A stretch of DNA of 39,974 bases from Bacilli bacterium (GCA_017510225.1 JAFWNS010000013.1:1-39974), one strand, 5' to 3'. Positions 25,160 to 32,718 are shown, counted from the first letter of the stretch. Numbers and translations are program-made. The notes: generated by a model from the letters alone, not told the origin.

Positions 25160-25462
25160 ATGAAAATCTGGAGAAAAATAAAATTAAAAGATAAAAACGA
25201 AGAAGTAAATACAATATCTAAATCATTAACTAATTATTTATATGGATATGGACCTATTAGAGATATATGTAGAAAATATAAAATAAATAATAAAGATAGA
25301 AAAGTATTAGATCAATATACATCTAATAGAATAGCTGGACTATTATTATTATATTTATCAAAAGATACTAAAAGAATAAATGATATAGTAAATAAATATA
25401 ATATTCCAGATAGTAACATAGAAGAAATAATCCCTGAATTAGAAGGATATATAAACAAATAA
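25160..25462 (+). CDS. Small protein of unknown function
   Basis: A 100-residue, basic, probably helical protein without a signal peptide or Cys. The middle, LTNYLYGYGPIRDICRKYKINN and then RIAGLLLLYLSKDTKRINDIVNKY, looks like a compact helical domain, possibly HTH-like in the second half, but I cannot name a family. The start has AGGGGATGATC at normal spacing. It is transcribed alone, between spoIVB and spoIIM, which suggests but does not show a link to sporulation. Confidence 0.6.
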   Translation: MKIWRKIKLKDKNEEVNTISKSLTNYLYGYGPIRDICRKYKINNKDRKVLDQYTSNRIAGLLLLYLSKDTKRINDIVNKYNIPDSNIEEIIPELEGYINK

Positions 25463-25485
25463 AAAAAGAACAAGAGTTCTTTTTT
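25462..25485. terminator. Bidirectional terminator
   Basis: AAAAAAGAAC (25462-25471) pairs with GTTCTTTTTT (25476-25485) around AAGA. It serves the gene at 25160 and the opposing small gene at 25484. Confidence 0.85.
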
Positions 25486-25573
25486 ATTTTAAATATAATA
25501 ATACACTAAAGAAAGTTACTATCATAACTAGTGCTAAAAATAAAGCCACACCCTTTACTACTTTATCATTCAT
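25484..25573 (-). CDS. 29-residue membrane protein (Prli42-like candidate)
   Basis: A short frame starting MNDKVVKGVALFLALVM and ending in SVLLYLK, then TAA. After a short basic start it is one continuous membrane helix (about residues 9-27). GAGGTG lies 7 bases before the ATG, and the stop codon meets the 3' edge of a strong terminator reading in this direction, both good signs of a real gene. Length and layout resemble Prli42, the small anchor of the stressosome in Listeria and relatives, and DUF4044-type mini-proteins; the similarity is of type rather than of specific residues. Confidence 0.6.
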   Translation of the reverse strand: MNDKVVKGVALFLALVMIVTFFSVLLYLK

Positions 25574-25633
25574 TATAAACACCTCATACTAATTATAAAA
25601 TAAATGTAGAAAAAAGTAAATTTATTTTTAGTA

Positions 25634-25639
25634 TATAAT
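25634..25639 (+). promoter_or_regulatory. Candidate -10 box of spoIIM
   Basis: TATAAT, 25 bases before the ATG, without a TG extension or clear -35. A mother-cell sigma-E promoter would be expected from the family's biology; I see no convincing match. Confidence 0.3.
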
Positions 25640-25664
25640 ATATAAAAAAATAGTATTATGTAAT

Positions 25665-26264
25665 ATGAATACACTAATACATAGAATAAAAAATAATAAA
25701 CTACTATTTATACTATTAATTGTTATAATAATATCTATACTTATAGGAATACTATTTCCAGCTATAATATCTAATAGTAATAAAAAATTAATATTATCAT
25801 ACCTAGATAATTTCTTTTATAAAATAAAGAAAAGTAATTTAAATTATACTAATGCATTTATAAGTAGTATATCTACTAATACTATAATATCTATATTTAT
25901 ATGGTTATTAGGTATATCTATAATAGGAATACTATTTATAATAGCACTATTAATTATAAAAAGCTTTATATTAGGCTTTTCTTTTAGTAGTATAATTTCT
26001 TCATATGGATTAAGAGGTATTATAATTGGAATAGTATATATCATACCTTTAATATTAAATTTATTTATATACTTAATATTATGTTATTACGCAATAGATT
26101 TTTCTTTAATATTATTTAATTATTTATTTAAAAAAAGAACTAATATAGGACATAATATAGTAAAAAGATATATTAAAGTGCTTATAATATCTATTATATT
26201 CTTATTGATATCATCTCTAATAGAAATATATTTAATACCCAATATTATAGTTTTATTCTTATAA
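25665..26264 (+). CDS. spoIIM: Stage II sporulation protein M
   Basis: A 199-residue membrane protein with about five hydrophobic segments. SpoIIM forms, with SpoIID and SpoIIP, the peptidoglycan-remodelling machine that drives engulfment of the forespore. The order of segments, FIWLLGISIIGILFIIALLIIKSFILGF-like core and the Gly-rich SSYGLRGIIIGIVYIIP loop match the family, as does the length (about 210). The ribosome site is weak: no clear purine run precedes the ATG, so translation may be inefficient or the leader very short. It is apart from spoIVB and has no sporulation partner next to it. Confidence 0.82.
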   Translation: MNTLIHRIKNNKLLFILLIVIIISILIGILFPAIISNSNKKLILSYLDNFFYKIKKSNLNYTNAFISSISTNTIISIFIWLLGISIIGILFIIALLIIKSFILGFSFSSIISSYGLRGIIIGIVYIIPLILNLFIYLILCYYAIDFSLILFNYLFKKRTNIGHNIVKRYIKVLIISIIFLLISSLIEIYLIPNIIVLFL

Positions 26265-26273
26265 AATAAAAAA

Positions 26274-26291
26274 AAGTGTCAATTTACACTT
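26274..26291. promoter_or_regulatory. Candidate operator: perfect inverted repeat at the -35 box
   Basis: AAGTGT, 6 bases, ACACTT. The right arm overlaps the TTGATT -35 box of the HTH regulator gene by two bases. It may be an autoregulatory operator; on the minus strand the same repeat followed by T could pass for a terminator, but no minus-strand gene ends here. Confidence 0.4.
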
Positions 26292-26318
26292 GATTATTTA
26301 CATAAAATTGTCTATAAT
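26290..26318 (+). promoter_or_regulatory. Sigma-A promoter of the HTH gene
   Basis: TTGATT, 17 bases, TATAAT, followed 21 bases later by the ATG with TGGAGGG between. Confidence 0.65.
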
Positions 26319-26339
26319 TATATTGGAGGGTAGATAAAG

Positions 26340-27107
26340 ATGAAAGAATTAAATACAGCATTAACAGAATTAGGAATAAGTAAGGTTAGATTGGCTAAAT
26401 ATTTAGGAGTATCTAGACAAATGTTATATAACTATCTAGCAATAGAAAATTTAGATGAATGGCCTAAAGAAAAGTCTGCTAAATTATTTAGTTTATTAAA
26501 TATAGAAAGTAAAGAAGAGTTAAAAGATTTAAAAATAAATGGAGATTATATAATTGAAGTTGAACATAGATTAAAAGAAGGAGTTAAAGATTCTTCTAAT
26601 AGAGAAATAATTGCTGACTTAAAAGGATTTAATAAGAAAGAACAAGAACTATTATCTGAAATTATTAATTTATTAAAAGAAAAACTAGCAAGTGATAAAA
26701 CTAAAGAAACATATAATACTTATGTATACTTATATAACTTCTTACAATCAATGGAGACTACTGAAGAATTAAAGTATATATTAGCTTATATGTCTAAATC
26801 TTTAGGATTTACTGATCCAGTAGAATTTGCATTCAATAAAGATCAACAATTCATTTTTGAAAGTATTATGTTTAGTGCGATGACTCTATATAATGGTGGA
26901 GGAGCATCTAAAACTAGAATTAGTGAGACTCATAAGAAATTTGTACAAGATATAGAACACAAAAATGAAGAAAAATTATCTCGTACACAAGAGTTAAATA
27001 CTGCTAAAGTACAAGCATTAAAAGAATTAGGATATAATGAAATTAATGAAGAAAATGCTAAAGAAGTATTAGAAAAAATTGCAGAAATTGAATCTAGAAA
27101 AGTATAA
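26340..27107 (+). CDS. HTH (Cro/CI-type) DNA-binding protein
   Basis: A 255-residue protein with an N-terminal helix-turn-helix (about residues 5-40; ISKVRLAKYLGVSRQMLYNYL) and a long helical C-terminal region of unknown type. The C-terminal half has an EYxxxY-like mix (TYNTYVYLYNFLQS), a Gly-rich NGGGAS turn near 183 and a charged, possibly coiled-coil tail (about 200-255). The second part could bind a ligand or mediate dimers. An inverted repeat overlaps its own promoter, which suggests self-regulation. It has its own terminator. Targets are unknown. Confidence 0.75.
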   Translation: MKELNTALTELGISKVRLAKYLGVSRQMLYNYLAIENLDEWPKEKSAKLFSLLNIESKEELKDLKINGDYIIEVEHRLKEGVKDSSNREIIADLKGFNKKEQELLSEIINLLKEKLASDKTKETYNTYVYLYNFLQSMETTEELKYILAYMSKSLGFTDPVEFAFNKDQQFIFESIMFSAMTLYNGGGASKTRISETHKKFVQDIEHKNEEKLSRTQELNTAKVQALKELGYNEINEENAKEVLEKIAEIESRKV

Positions 27108-27128
27108 CTACCAAATTGGTAGTTTTTT
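27106..27128 (+). terminator. Intrinsic terminator of the HTH gene
   Basis: AACTACC (27106-27112) pairs with GGTAGTT (27118-27124) around AAATT, followed by T; the stop codon overlaps the stem. Confidence 0.8.
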
Positions 27129-27149
27129 CTTGTAATTATATAAATTTTA

Positions 27150-27158
27150 TGTTATTAT
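27150..27158 (+). promoter_or_regulatory. Extended -10 promoter
   Basis: TGTTATTAT. It lies 9 bases before an ATG at 27168 and 39 before the ATG at 27198, which favours the latter as start. Confidence 0.45.
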
Positions 27159-27197
27159 AACGTTCCCATGTCAAAAGGGGAGGAGAGGACTGACAGA

Positions 27198-27731
27198 ATG
27201 AAAAATGACATAAAACATTGGTTGAGTAGAGCTTTTAAAAAATCTAAATGTGCAGAAGTATTAGATGATATATTAGAAAAAGATGAAATACTATATTCAT
27301 ATATTGATTGGGAAGAAGAAGATTATTATACTAAAAAAAATAATACTTTCATTAAATATAATATTGATGAAGATAATAACGTTAAAATACGTATTAGTGA
27401 TCCTAATAGAAAAATTGGGATAAAGATTACTAATGAAGGTAATCATATAGCAATCAGAGATAAAAAAATATATAAAGAAGCAACTATAGATGAATATCGT
27501 ATTGTACATAATCTAGATAATACATCCTACTTCGAACACAAAAATCTATCTAAATATCGTAATGGAGAACTTAAAGTCAATTACAAACGCAGTATGCAAA
27601 TAGAAAATATCAATGGTAAATTAATTAATTATTATGATAGTACTGAAGAGAAGAGTGAAGATAAAGAAGAAAAAAAATATAATAAAGTATATCATAATAA
27701 TAGAAAAAGATACGTAAAACACCACTATTAA
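27198..27731 (+). CDS. Protein of unknown function
   Basis: A 177-residue protein that I do not recognise: highly charged, with a possible beta-rich middle (about 45-125) and a very polar Glu/Lys/Asn/His-rich tail. It lacks signal peptide, membrane segment and Cys pattern (one Cys near residue 17). The start at 27198 is set by the purine-rich GGGGAGGAGAGG about 9 bases upstream; starting at 27168 would place the ribosome site inside the gene and the start almost at the transcription start. The stop codon is in the loop of the terminator. Confidence 0.6.
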   Translation: MKNDIKHWLSRAFKKSKCAEVLDDILEKDEILYSYIDWEEEDYYTKKNNTFIKYNIDEDNNVKIRISDPNRKIGIKITNEGNHIAIRDKKIYKEATIDEYRIVHNLDNTSYFEHKNLSKYRNGELKVNYKRSMQIENINGKLINYYDSTEEKSEDKEEKKYNKVYHNNRKRYVKHHY

Positions 27732-27745
27732 TGGTGTTTTTCTCT
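27716..27745 (+). terminator. Intrinsic terminator
   Basis: AAAACACCA (27716-27724) pairs with TGGTGTTTT (27732-27740) around 7 bases that hold the stop codon, then T. Confidence 0.8.
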
Positions 27746-28128
27746 ATTTATATTACTTCCTATAATTGATATTATGTTAACTTCTATATAATTATATATA
27801 ATATATACGTATAAATAACTATATAATTAATAAAATATTATTAAAATTATTACTACACGACTCTACTCTATTTATAAAGATAAGAGAAGTTATTATTTTT
27901 TTATAAAAATATTTTTCTAATTTAATCTATATATTATTAATTACTTATATATAATTAAATACATATATCTATCCCTCTCTCCCCTAATAGAGAGAAGAGG
28001 GCATGTTAATTTTAAGCCATTTAACTCTACTTAGATGGGTAGTTCTCCATCTCGATTCATTTTAGAGAAGGTAGTATTTTAGTATAAAATTTATTTATAG
28101 GTACATAATACTATTTAGGAGGATAATT
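27746..28128 (+). other. Long gene-free stretch with a structured leader
   Basis: The first 225 bases are almost pure A and T with a possible promoter (TTGATA at 27766, TATAAT at 27787, only 15 bases apart). From 27973 the composition changes: CCCTCT (27973-27978) pairs with AGAGGG (27996-28001), GATGG (28034-28038) with CCATC (28047-28051), CTACTT (28027-28032) with AAGGTAG (28068-28074), and GTAGTATT (28071-28078) could alternatively pair with AATACTAT (28107-28114) next to the ribosome site AGGAGG. This looks like a folded 5' leader of the DUF1540 gene or a separate small RNA. I cannot assign it to a known riboswitch class. Confidence 0.45.
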
Positions 28129-28371
28129 ATGAGAAAAAAGAATAAAAATAATATTAATTGTGACGTAGAAAACTGTAAGTATAATAATCCAGAAGAGGGT
28201 TCGTGTGAATTAGATGAAATACAAGTAAGTAATAGTTCTGAGGTTGATGAGTGCTCTGATAAAGATGATACTGCATGTGAAAGTTTTGAATCTGAAGAGG
28301 GGGAACTTACAGATGAAGTATATGAAGTAGAATCTGAAAATGAAGATGAAGAAGAAAAAGAAGAAGATTAA
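28129..28371 (+). CDS. DUF1540 family Cys-containing protein
   Basis: An 80-residue acidic protein with the DUF1540 Cys pattern: Cys 11, 16, 26, 42 and 50, in NCDVENCKYN, SCELDEI, ECSDKDDT and ACESFE. The C-terminal 28 residues are almost all Glu, Asp, Val and Ser. The family probably binds metal through its Cys; its role is unknown. The extra acidic tail is beyond the usual domain. AGGAGG lies 8 bases before the ATG. A long, structured leader precedes it, and its stop codon is in the terminator loop. Confidence 0.85.
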   Translation: MRKKNKNNINCDVENCKYNNPEEGSCELDEIQVSNSSEVDECSDKDDTACESFESEEGELTDEVYEVESENEDEEEKEED

Positions 28372-28388
28372 TATCTTCTTCTTTTTTT
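28358..28388. terminator. Bidirectional terminator between DUF1540 gene and deoB
   Basis: An 11-bp stem, 28358-28368 with 28373-28383, around TAAT, then T. A run of A on the other side suits the opposing deoB gene as well. Confidence 0.85.
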
Positions 28389-28400
28389 ATAACTCCCCTA

Positions 28401-29570
28401 TTATTCTAATTCATCTAAAATACTAACACCAAACTTAGGTTCATCTACTTCAAAGTTATCTGCAATAGTCGCACCTATATCAGCTAAAGTATCAAATGGT
28501 TCTAATCTTTTAGCTTCTTTTAAATTTCTACTATACATAATTACTGGTACATTTTCCCTAGTATGATCATTTCCTTTAAATGTAGGATCATTTCCATGAT
28601 CAGCTGTTATTATTAATAAATCATCATTTTCTAATTTATTTAAAATAATTGGTATATCTACATCTAATTCTTCAATAGCTTTACTATACCCCTCTCCATC
28701 TCTAGTATGTCCATATAAACTATCAAAATCAGATAAATTAACCATACATAGTCCAGTAAAATTCTTATCCATAATATCAATAAATTTGTTTATAGCTTCA
28801 CCATTACCAGAAGCTTTAATAGACTTATTAATACCTTGTCCATCAAATATATCATTTATTTTACCAATACCTATAACATTATACTTATTAGCAATTAAAC
28901 TATCTAAAACAGACTTTTCTGGAGGTTTAACAGAATAATCTCTTCTACTACTATTAATTAATTTATAGTTACCTGGAGTACCATTAAATGGTCTAGCAAT
29001 TACTCTACCTACTCTCCACTCTTCTCTTAATGTGATAGCTCTAATTTTCTCACAATACTTATATAATGTAGAAATAGGAATATTATCTTCATGAGCAGCA
29101 ATTTGTAAATCAGAATCTGCAGATGTATATACTATTAAAGATCCATAATTTTGTTGTCTTTCACCTAATTCATTAATAATAGATAGATTATCAATACAAC
29201 ACTTATTACCAATAACCCTTCTACCAGTTAATTGCTCTATAGTAGAAATTAATTCAGTAGAAAAACCAGAATTAAATGTTCTAAATGGAATATTATTCTT
29301 AATACCCATCATTTCATAATGACCATTTAAACTATCTTTACCAGCATTATTAGGTTTAGCAATACTATAATATGCTTCTACATCTTTATCTTCATTCATA
29401 TTTAAAGTATCTAAAAAACCAATTTTCTTTAAATTAGGTACAAATAAATCATACTTTTCTTTAATATGACCTAATGTATTAGCACCTACATCTCCAAAAT
29501 TACTAGCATCATTAGTTTCCCCTACTCCTAGTCCATCAAGAACCATTAAAAATATTCTTTTAAATCTCAT
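28401..29570 (-). CDS. deoB: Phosphopentomutase
   Basis: A 389-residue enzyme of the alkaline phosphatase superfamily that interconverts ribose/deoxyribose 1- and 5-phosphate in nucleoside salvage. The metal-binding N-terminus is LMVLDGLGVGETNDA; TADHGNDPTFKGNDHTRE near the C-terminus supplies further metal ligands. Length fits the family (about 390). It follows xerD by two bases in the order seen in B. subtilis (xerD-deoB), and AAGGAAGTG overlaps the end of xerD. Confidence 0.96.
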   Translation of the reverse strand: MRFKRIFLMVLDGLGVGETNDASNFGDVGANTLGHIKEKYDLFVPNLKKIGFLDTLNMNEDKDVEAYYSIAKPNNAGKDSLNGHYEMMGIKNNIPFRTFNSGFSTELISTIEQLTGRRVIGNKCCIDNLSIINELGERQQNYGSLIVYTSADSDLQIAAHEDNIPISTLYKYCEKIRAITLREEWRVGRVIARPFNGTPGNYKLINSSRRDYSVKPPEKSVLDSLIANKYNVIGIGKINDIFDGQGINKSIKASGNGEAINKFIDIMDKNFTGLCMVNLSDFDSLYGHTRDGEGYSKAIEELDVDIPIILNKLENDDLLIITADHGNDPTFKGNDHTRENVPVIMYSRNLKEAKRLEPFDTLADIGATIADNFEVDEPKFGVSILDELE

Positions 29571-29572
29571 TT

Positions 29573-30460
29573 TTACACTTCCTTATCAACTCTAGGATGA
29601 TATTTTTTATAATCTTTACTAACTTTATCATCACTTACATGGGTATATATCTTAGTAGTAGATATATCAGAATGCCCTAACATTTCTTGTATACTTCTTA
29701 AGTCTGCTCCCCTATTTAATAAATGAGTCGCAAAAGAATGTCTCAAAGTATGTGGAGAAATATCAGTACTAAGACCTTTTTCTTTTAATATTTTTTTCAA
29801 ATTCTTAAAGAAGCCTTGTCTAGTCATTCCTCTACCATGATTATTTAAAAATAATTTATTATCATCTTTACCCTTTAACATGGAACCTCTAACTTCTAAA
29901 TACATATTTAAATAATAGATAGAATACTCACCTAATGGTATTTCCCTTTCTTTACTACCTTTACCCATTATTCTAATTATACAGTTTGTAGTATCTATAT
30001 CATTTAAAGTTAAAGATACTAATTCACTGACTCTAAGTCCAGTCCCATACATCAATTCTAACATAGCTTTATTACGGTAGTCAAACTTAGTCTTTAGTTC
30101 AATATCAAGTAATTTATCTACATCTTCAACACTTAAAGTCTTAGGTAATTTCTTTTGTAATTTAGGTCTATCTATAAATAAAGATATATCTTCTTTAACA
30201 ATATTTTCTTTATATAAATATTTATGAAAATTCTTTATAACAGTTAAATTATGCGCAATAGTACTACTCTTTTCATTATTATTTCTACTCTTTAAAAACC
30301 CCTTAATATCATCACTAGTAATATCTTCTACTCTATCTTTCTTAATATAATCTTTATATATACATAAATCATTATAATATGAATCTTTAGTCTTATCAGA
30401 AAGTCCTTTTTCAAAGACACAATAATTTATAAAATCATTAATCGCATCCTCTATTTTCAT
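29573..30460 (-). CDS. xerD: Tyrosine recombinase XerD
   Basis: A 295-residue site-specific recombinase that, with XerC or a single partner, resolves chromosome dimers at dif. Catalytic residues are all visible: Arg 143 (TGLRVSEL), Lys 167 (MGKGSK), His 237 and Arg 240 (HTLRHS), His 263 (LGHSDIS) and Tyr 272 (KIYTH). The N-terminal SAM-like DNA-binding domain covers about 1-90. The neighbour deoB and the absence of phage genes support a housekeeping XerD rather than an integrase. The ATG has AAGGTGAGT. Confidence 0.92.
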   Translation of the reverse strand: MKIEDAINDFINYCVFEKGLSDKTKDSYYNDLCIYKDYIKKDRVEDITSDDIKGFLKSRNNNEKSSTIAHNLTVIKNFHKYLYKENIVKEDISLFIDRPKLQKKLPKTLSVEDVDKLLDIELKTKFDYRNKAMLELMYGTGLRVSELVSLTLNDIDTTNCIIRIMGKGSKEREIPLGEYSIYYLNMYLEVRGSMLKGKDDNKLFLNNHGRGMTRQGFFKNLKKILKEKGLSTDISPHTLRHSFATHLLNRGADLRSIQEMLGHSDISTTKIYTHVSDDKVSKDYKKYHPRVDKEV

Positions 30461-30479
30461 ATACTCACCTTCTATATAT

Positions 30480-30508
30480 ATTATATATAATTATATTGAT
30501 TATTACAA
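30480..30508 (-). promoter_or_regulatory. Sigma-A promoter of xerD-deoB
   Basis: On the minus strand TTGTAA, 17 bases, TATAAT. It lies back to back with the promoter of the amidoligase gene. Confidence 0.6.
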
Positions 30509-30514
30509 GAAATC

Positions 30515-30523
30515 TGCTATAAT
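30515..30523 (+). promoter_or_regulatory. Extended -10 promoter of the amidoligase gene
   Basis: TGCTATAAT, 25 bases before the ATG at 30549. Confidence 0.6.
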
Positions 30524-30548
30524 ATATAGCTATATTGGAAGTGATATT

Positions 30549-31454
30549 ATGGAATATAAAGATAAGTTAAATGTAAGTAAAGATTTTAAATTTGGCATAG
30601 AATTAGAATTTACTAATATTAATATTGCTTATTTATATACAATTATGAAAGATAAGTTTCCAGTACAATTTAAATTAAATCATAAAATGGATGATTTTGA
30701 TTTTGATAAAAATTGGTGCTTAGATCAAGAAAATTCTGTCACAAACGTAGAAAAACATAATGAGTATGATCGCTATATGGGTGGAGAATTATCTTCTAGA
30801 ACATTTACTGATACTAATCATGATTGGAAAGAAATATATGATGTATGTAATTTCTTAAAAGAAAATGATTGTAAAACAGATGAAACTTGTGCTTTTCATA
30901 TGCATATAAGTAATAATAAGTTTCGCAAGAATTTAAAATTTTATGAAGGATTATATAAATTAATTGCTTTATATGAAGATGATTTTAAAATATTTTATAT
31001 GGGAGATAAGTATATAGAGAGACCTAAATCTAAAGATTATGCTGTTCCATTAAAAAATAGATTATTAGAAAAAATTGATAATATAGATTTTAATAACTAT
31101 GAAAGTGTATATCAAAACTTATTCGCACTACAAGAAGATGATTTTTCTACTAAAGATGGCCTACATGTAGACTATGATATTAATGAAATAGAAGTTAGAT
31201 ATCCTAATGGAACTATAGATACTAATATAGTTCAAAATAATGTTAATTTTACTTTAAAATTATTTGATTCTTTATTAAATAATAAAATAAGTATAGATAA
31301 ATTAGATTATTTAGTAAAACTTAAAAAAGAAGATAGAGATATTAGAAATATACATCCTAGAGAGTTTAGAGAACTAGTTACTACTATATCTAATGATTTT
31401 ACTGATGAAAGAGATTTTATAGGACAATACAAAAAAGTATTAAGTACTAAATAA
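30549..31454 (+). CDS. Putative amidoligase (Amidoligase_2, COOH-NH2 ligase fold)
   Basis: A 301-residue protein of the glutamine-synthetase-like amidoligase group. Visible family marks are FGIELEF (residues 15-21), MGGELSS near 76-82, CAFHMHISN near 113-121 and the C-terminal VRYPNGTIDTNIVQNNV near 215-232. Members are predicted to form amide bonds using ATP, for example in modified peptides, polyamides or cell-wall derivatives; few have been tested. Unlike many relatives, no gamma-glutamyl-cyclotransferase-like or GAT partner is next to it; rarA follows with its own promoter. The ribosome site is weak (GGAAGTG). Confidence 0.72.
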   Translation: MEYKDKLNVSKDFKFGIELEFTNINIAYLYTIMKDKFPVQFKLNHKMDDFDFDKNWCLDQENSVTNVEKHNEYDRYMGGELSSRTFTDTNHDWKEIYDVCNFLKENDCKTDETCAFHMHISNNKFRKNLKFYEGLYKLIALYEDDFKIFYMGDKYIERPKSKDYAVPLKNRLLEKIDNIDFNNYESVYQNLFALQEDDFSTKDGLHVDYDINEIEVRYPNGTIDTNIVQNNVNFTLKLFDSLLNNKISIDKLDYLVKLKKEDRDIRNIHPREFRELVTTISNDFTDERDFIGQYKKVLSTK

Positions 31455-31464
31455 TCTTTTTTTA

Positions 31465-31473
31465 TGTTAAAAT
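31465..31473 (+). promoter_or_regulatory. Extended -10 promoter of rarA
   Basis: TGTTAAAAT follows a T-run (31457-31463) and lies 17 bases before the ATG at 31491. Confidence 0.5.
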
Positions 31474-31490
31474 ATATATAGGTGATAATT

Positions 31491-32705
31491 ATGAATAAAC
31501 CTTTAGCTATAAAACTTGCCCCTACTAAATTAAATGAAGTTATTGGACAATCTCATTTAATTGGTAAAGGTAAAATACTTACTAATTTAGTTAAGAATAA
31601 GAAATTATTTTCTATGATATTATATGGTAAACCAGGTATTGGTAAAACTTCTATTGCGAATGTATTAGTAAATGAACTTGATTTAAGATATAGATTCTTA
31701 AATGCTACTATTAATACTAAAAAAGATATAGATACAGTTATAGAAGAAGCTAAGATGTATGATGGTATAGTTTTAATAATGGATGAAATTCATAGATTAA
31801 ATAAAGATAAACAAGATATATTACTACCACAATTAGAATCTGGATTAATTACTTTAATAGGTATGACTACATCTAATCCATATCATTCTATTAATCCAGC
31901 TATTAGAAGTAGATGCCAATTATTTGAACTTAATGAGTTAACTACTAAAGATATTATAAAAGGTCTCAAAAGAGCTATAAAACACCCAGATTTAGATGGT
32001 ATTAAGATAGATGATAAAAGTATAGAAGGAATTGCTAAACTCTCTGGAAATGACCTTAGATATGCTTATAATCTATTAGAAATAGCATACTACTCTACTG
32101 ATGATAAAACTATTACTATAGATAAAATAAAAAATATAAATTCTAAACCAGTATTCTTCTCAGATAAAAATAGTGATGGTCATTATGATGTATTAAGTGG
32201 ATTACAAAAATCTATTAGAGGAAGCGATATAGATGCATCACTTCACTATTTAGCTAGGTTAGTTACAGAAGGAGACTTAGATTCAATATATAGAAGATTA
32301 TCAGTAATAGCTTATGAAGATATAGGACTAGCAAATCCTGCTATTGGACCTAGATTAGATGCTGCTATTAATGCAGCTGAAAGAGTTGGATTACCAGAAG
32401 CAAGAATACCTCTAGGAACTATAGTATCAGAAATGGCTTTATCTCCAAAGAGTAATACTGCTCATATAGCTTTTGATTCTGCATTAGAAGATATAGAACA
32501 AGGTAATGTAGGAACAATACCAAAACATTTAAAAACTAATTCCAAAGACTATAAATACCCACATAATTATGAAGGAGCATATGTTAAACAACAATATCTA
32601 CCTGATAAAATAAAAAACAAAAAATACTATACTCCTAAAGATATAGGATATGAAAAAAATTTAAAAGAAATATATGATAAATTAAACAAAATAAAAGAAA
32701 GCTAA
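31491..32705 (+). CDS. rarA: Replication-associated recombination protein RarA (MgsA)
   Basis: A 404-residue AAA+ ATPase that acts at stalled replication forks. It has the Walker A loop YGKPGIGKTS near 44-53, Walker B IMDEIHR near 95, the SNPYHSINPAIRSRC sensor/arginine-finger stretch and the C-terminal MgsA domain (DIDASLHYLARL, AYEDIGLANP, GLPEARIPLG). Length agrees with bacterial RarA (420-450). The ATG at 31491 follows AGGTGAT; a GTG at 31482 overlaps that site. The stop codon sits at the terminator loop. Confidence 0.93.
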   Translation: MNKPLAIKLAPTKLNEVIGQSHLIGKGKILTNLVKNKKLFSMILYGKPGIGKTSIANVLVNELDLRYRFLNATINTKKDIDTVIEEAKMYDGIVLIMDEIHRLNKDKQDILLPQLESGLITLIGMTTSNPYHSINPAIRSRCQLFELNELTTKDIIKGLKRAIKHPDLDGIKIDDKSIEGIAKLSGNDLRYAYNLLEIAYYSTDDKTITIDKIKNINSKPVFFSDKNSDGHYDVLSGLQKSIRGSDIDASLHYLARLVTEGDLDSIYRRLSVIAYEDIGLANPAIGPRLDAAINAAERVGLPEARIPLGTIVSEMALSPKSNTAHIAFDSALEDIEQGNVGTIPKHLKTNSKDYKYPHNYEGAYVKQQYLPDKIKNKKYYTPKDIGYEKNLKEIYDKLNKIKES

Positions 32706-32718
32706 AAGCTTTCTTTTT
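32693..32718. terminator. Bidirectional terminator
   Basis: AAAAGAAAGCT (32693-32703) pairs with AGCTTTCTTTT (32707-32717) around AAA. It ends rarA and the opposing lipoprotein gene. Confidence 0.85.

Noticed and set aside
26274-26291. Inverted repeat as terminator of spoIIM
   Set aside because: It is not followed by a T-run in the spoIIM direction; its T-run is on the other strand where no gene ends. The position on the -35 box suits an operator better.
28003-28065. A 20-codon frame rich in Leu inside the structured leader, possible leader peptide
   Set aside because: It has a GAGAAGAGGG-like purine run but only 2-4 bases of spacing, and its Leu codons include CTC, CTA and CTT, rare here and better explained by the folded RNA. 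It would need conservation to be believed.
29573-30460. Tyrosine recombinase as sign of a prophage or integrative element
   Set aside because: All catalytic residues fit XerD, deoB follows as in Bacillus, and there are no phage genes, direct repeats or tRNA-end duplication near it.
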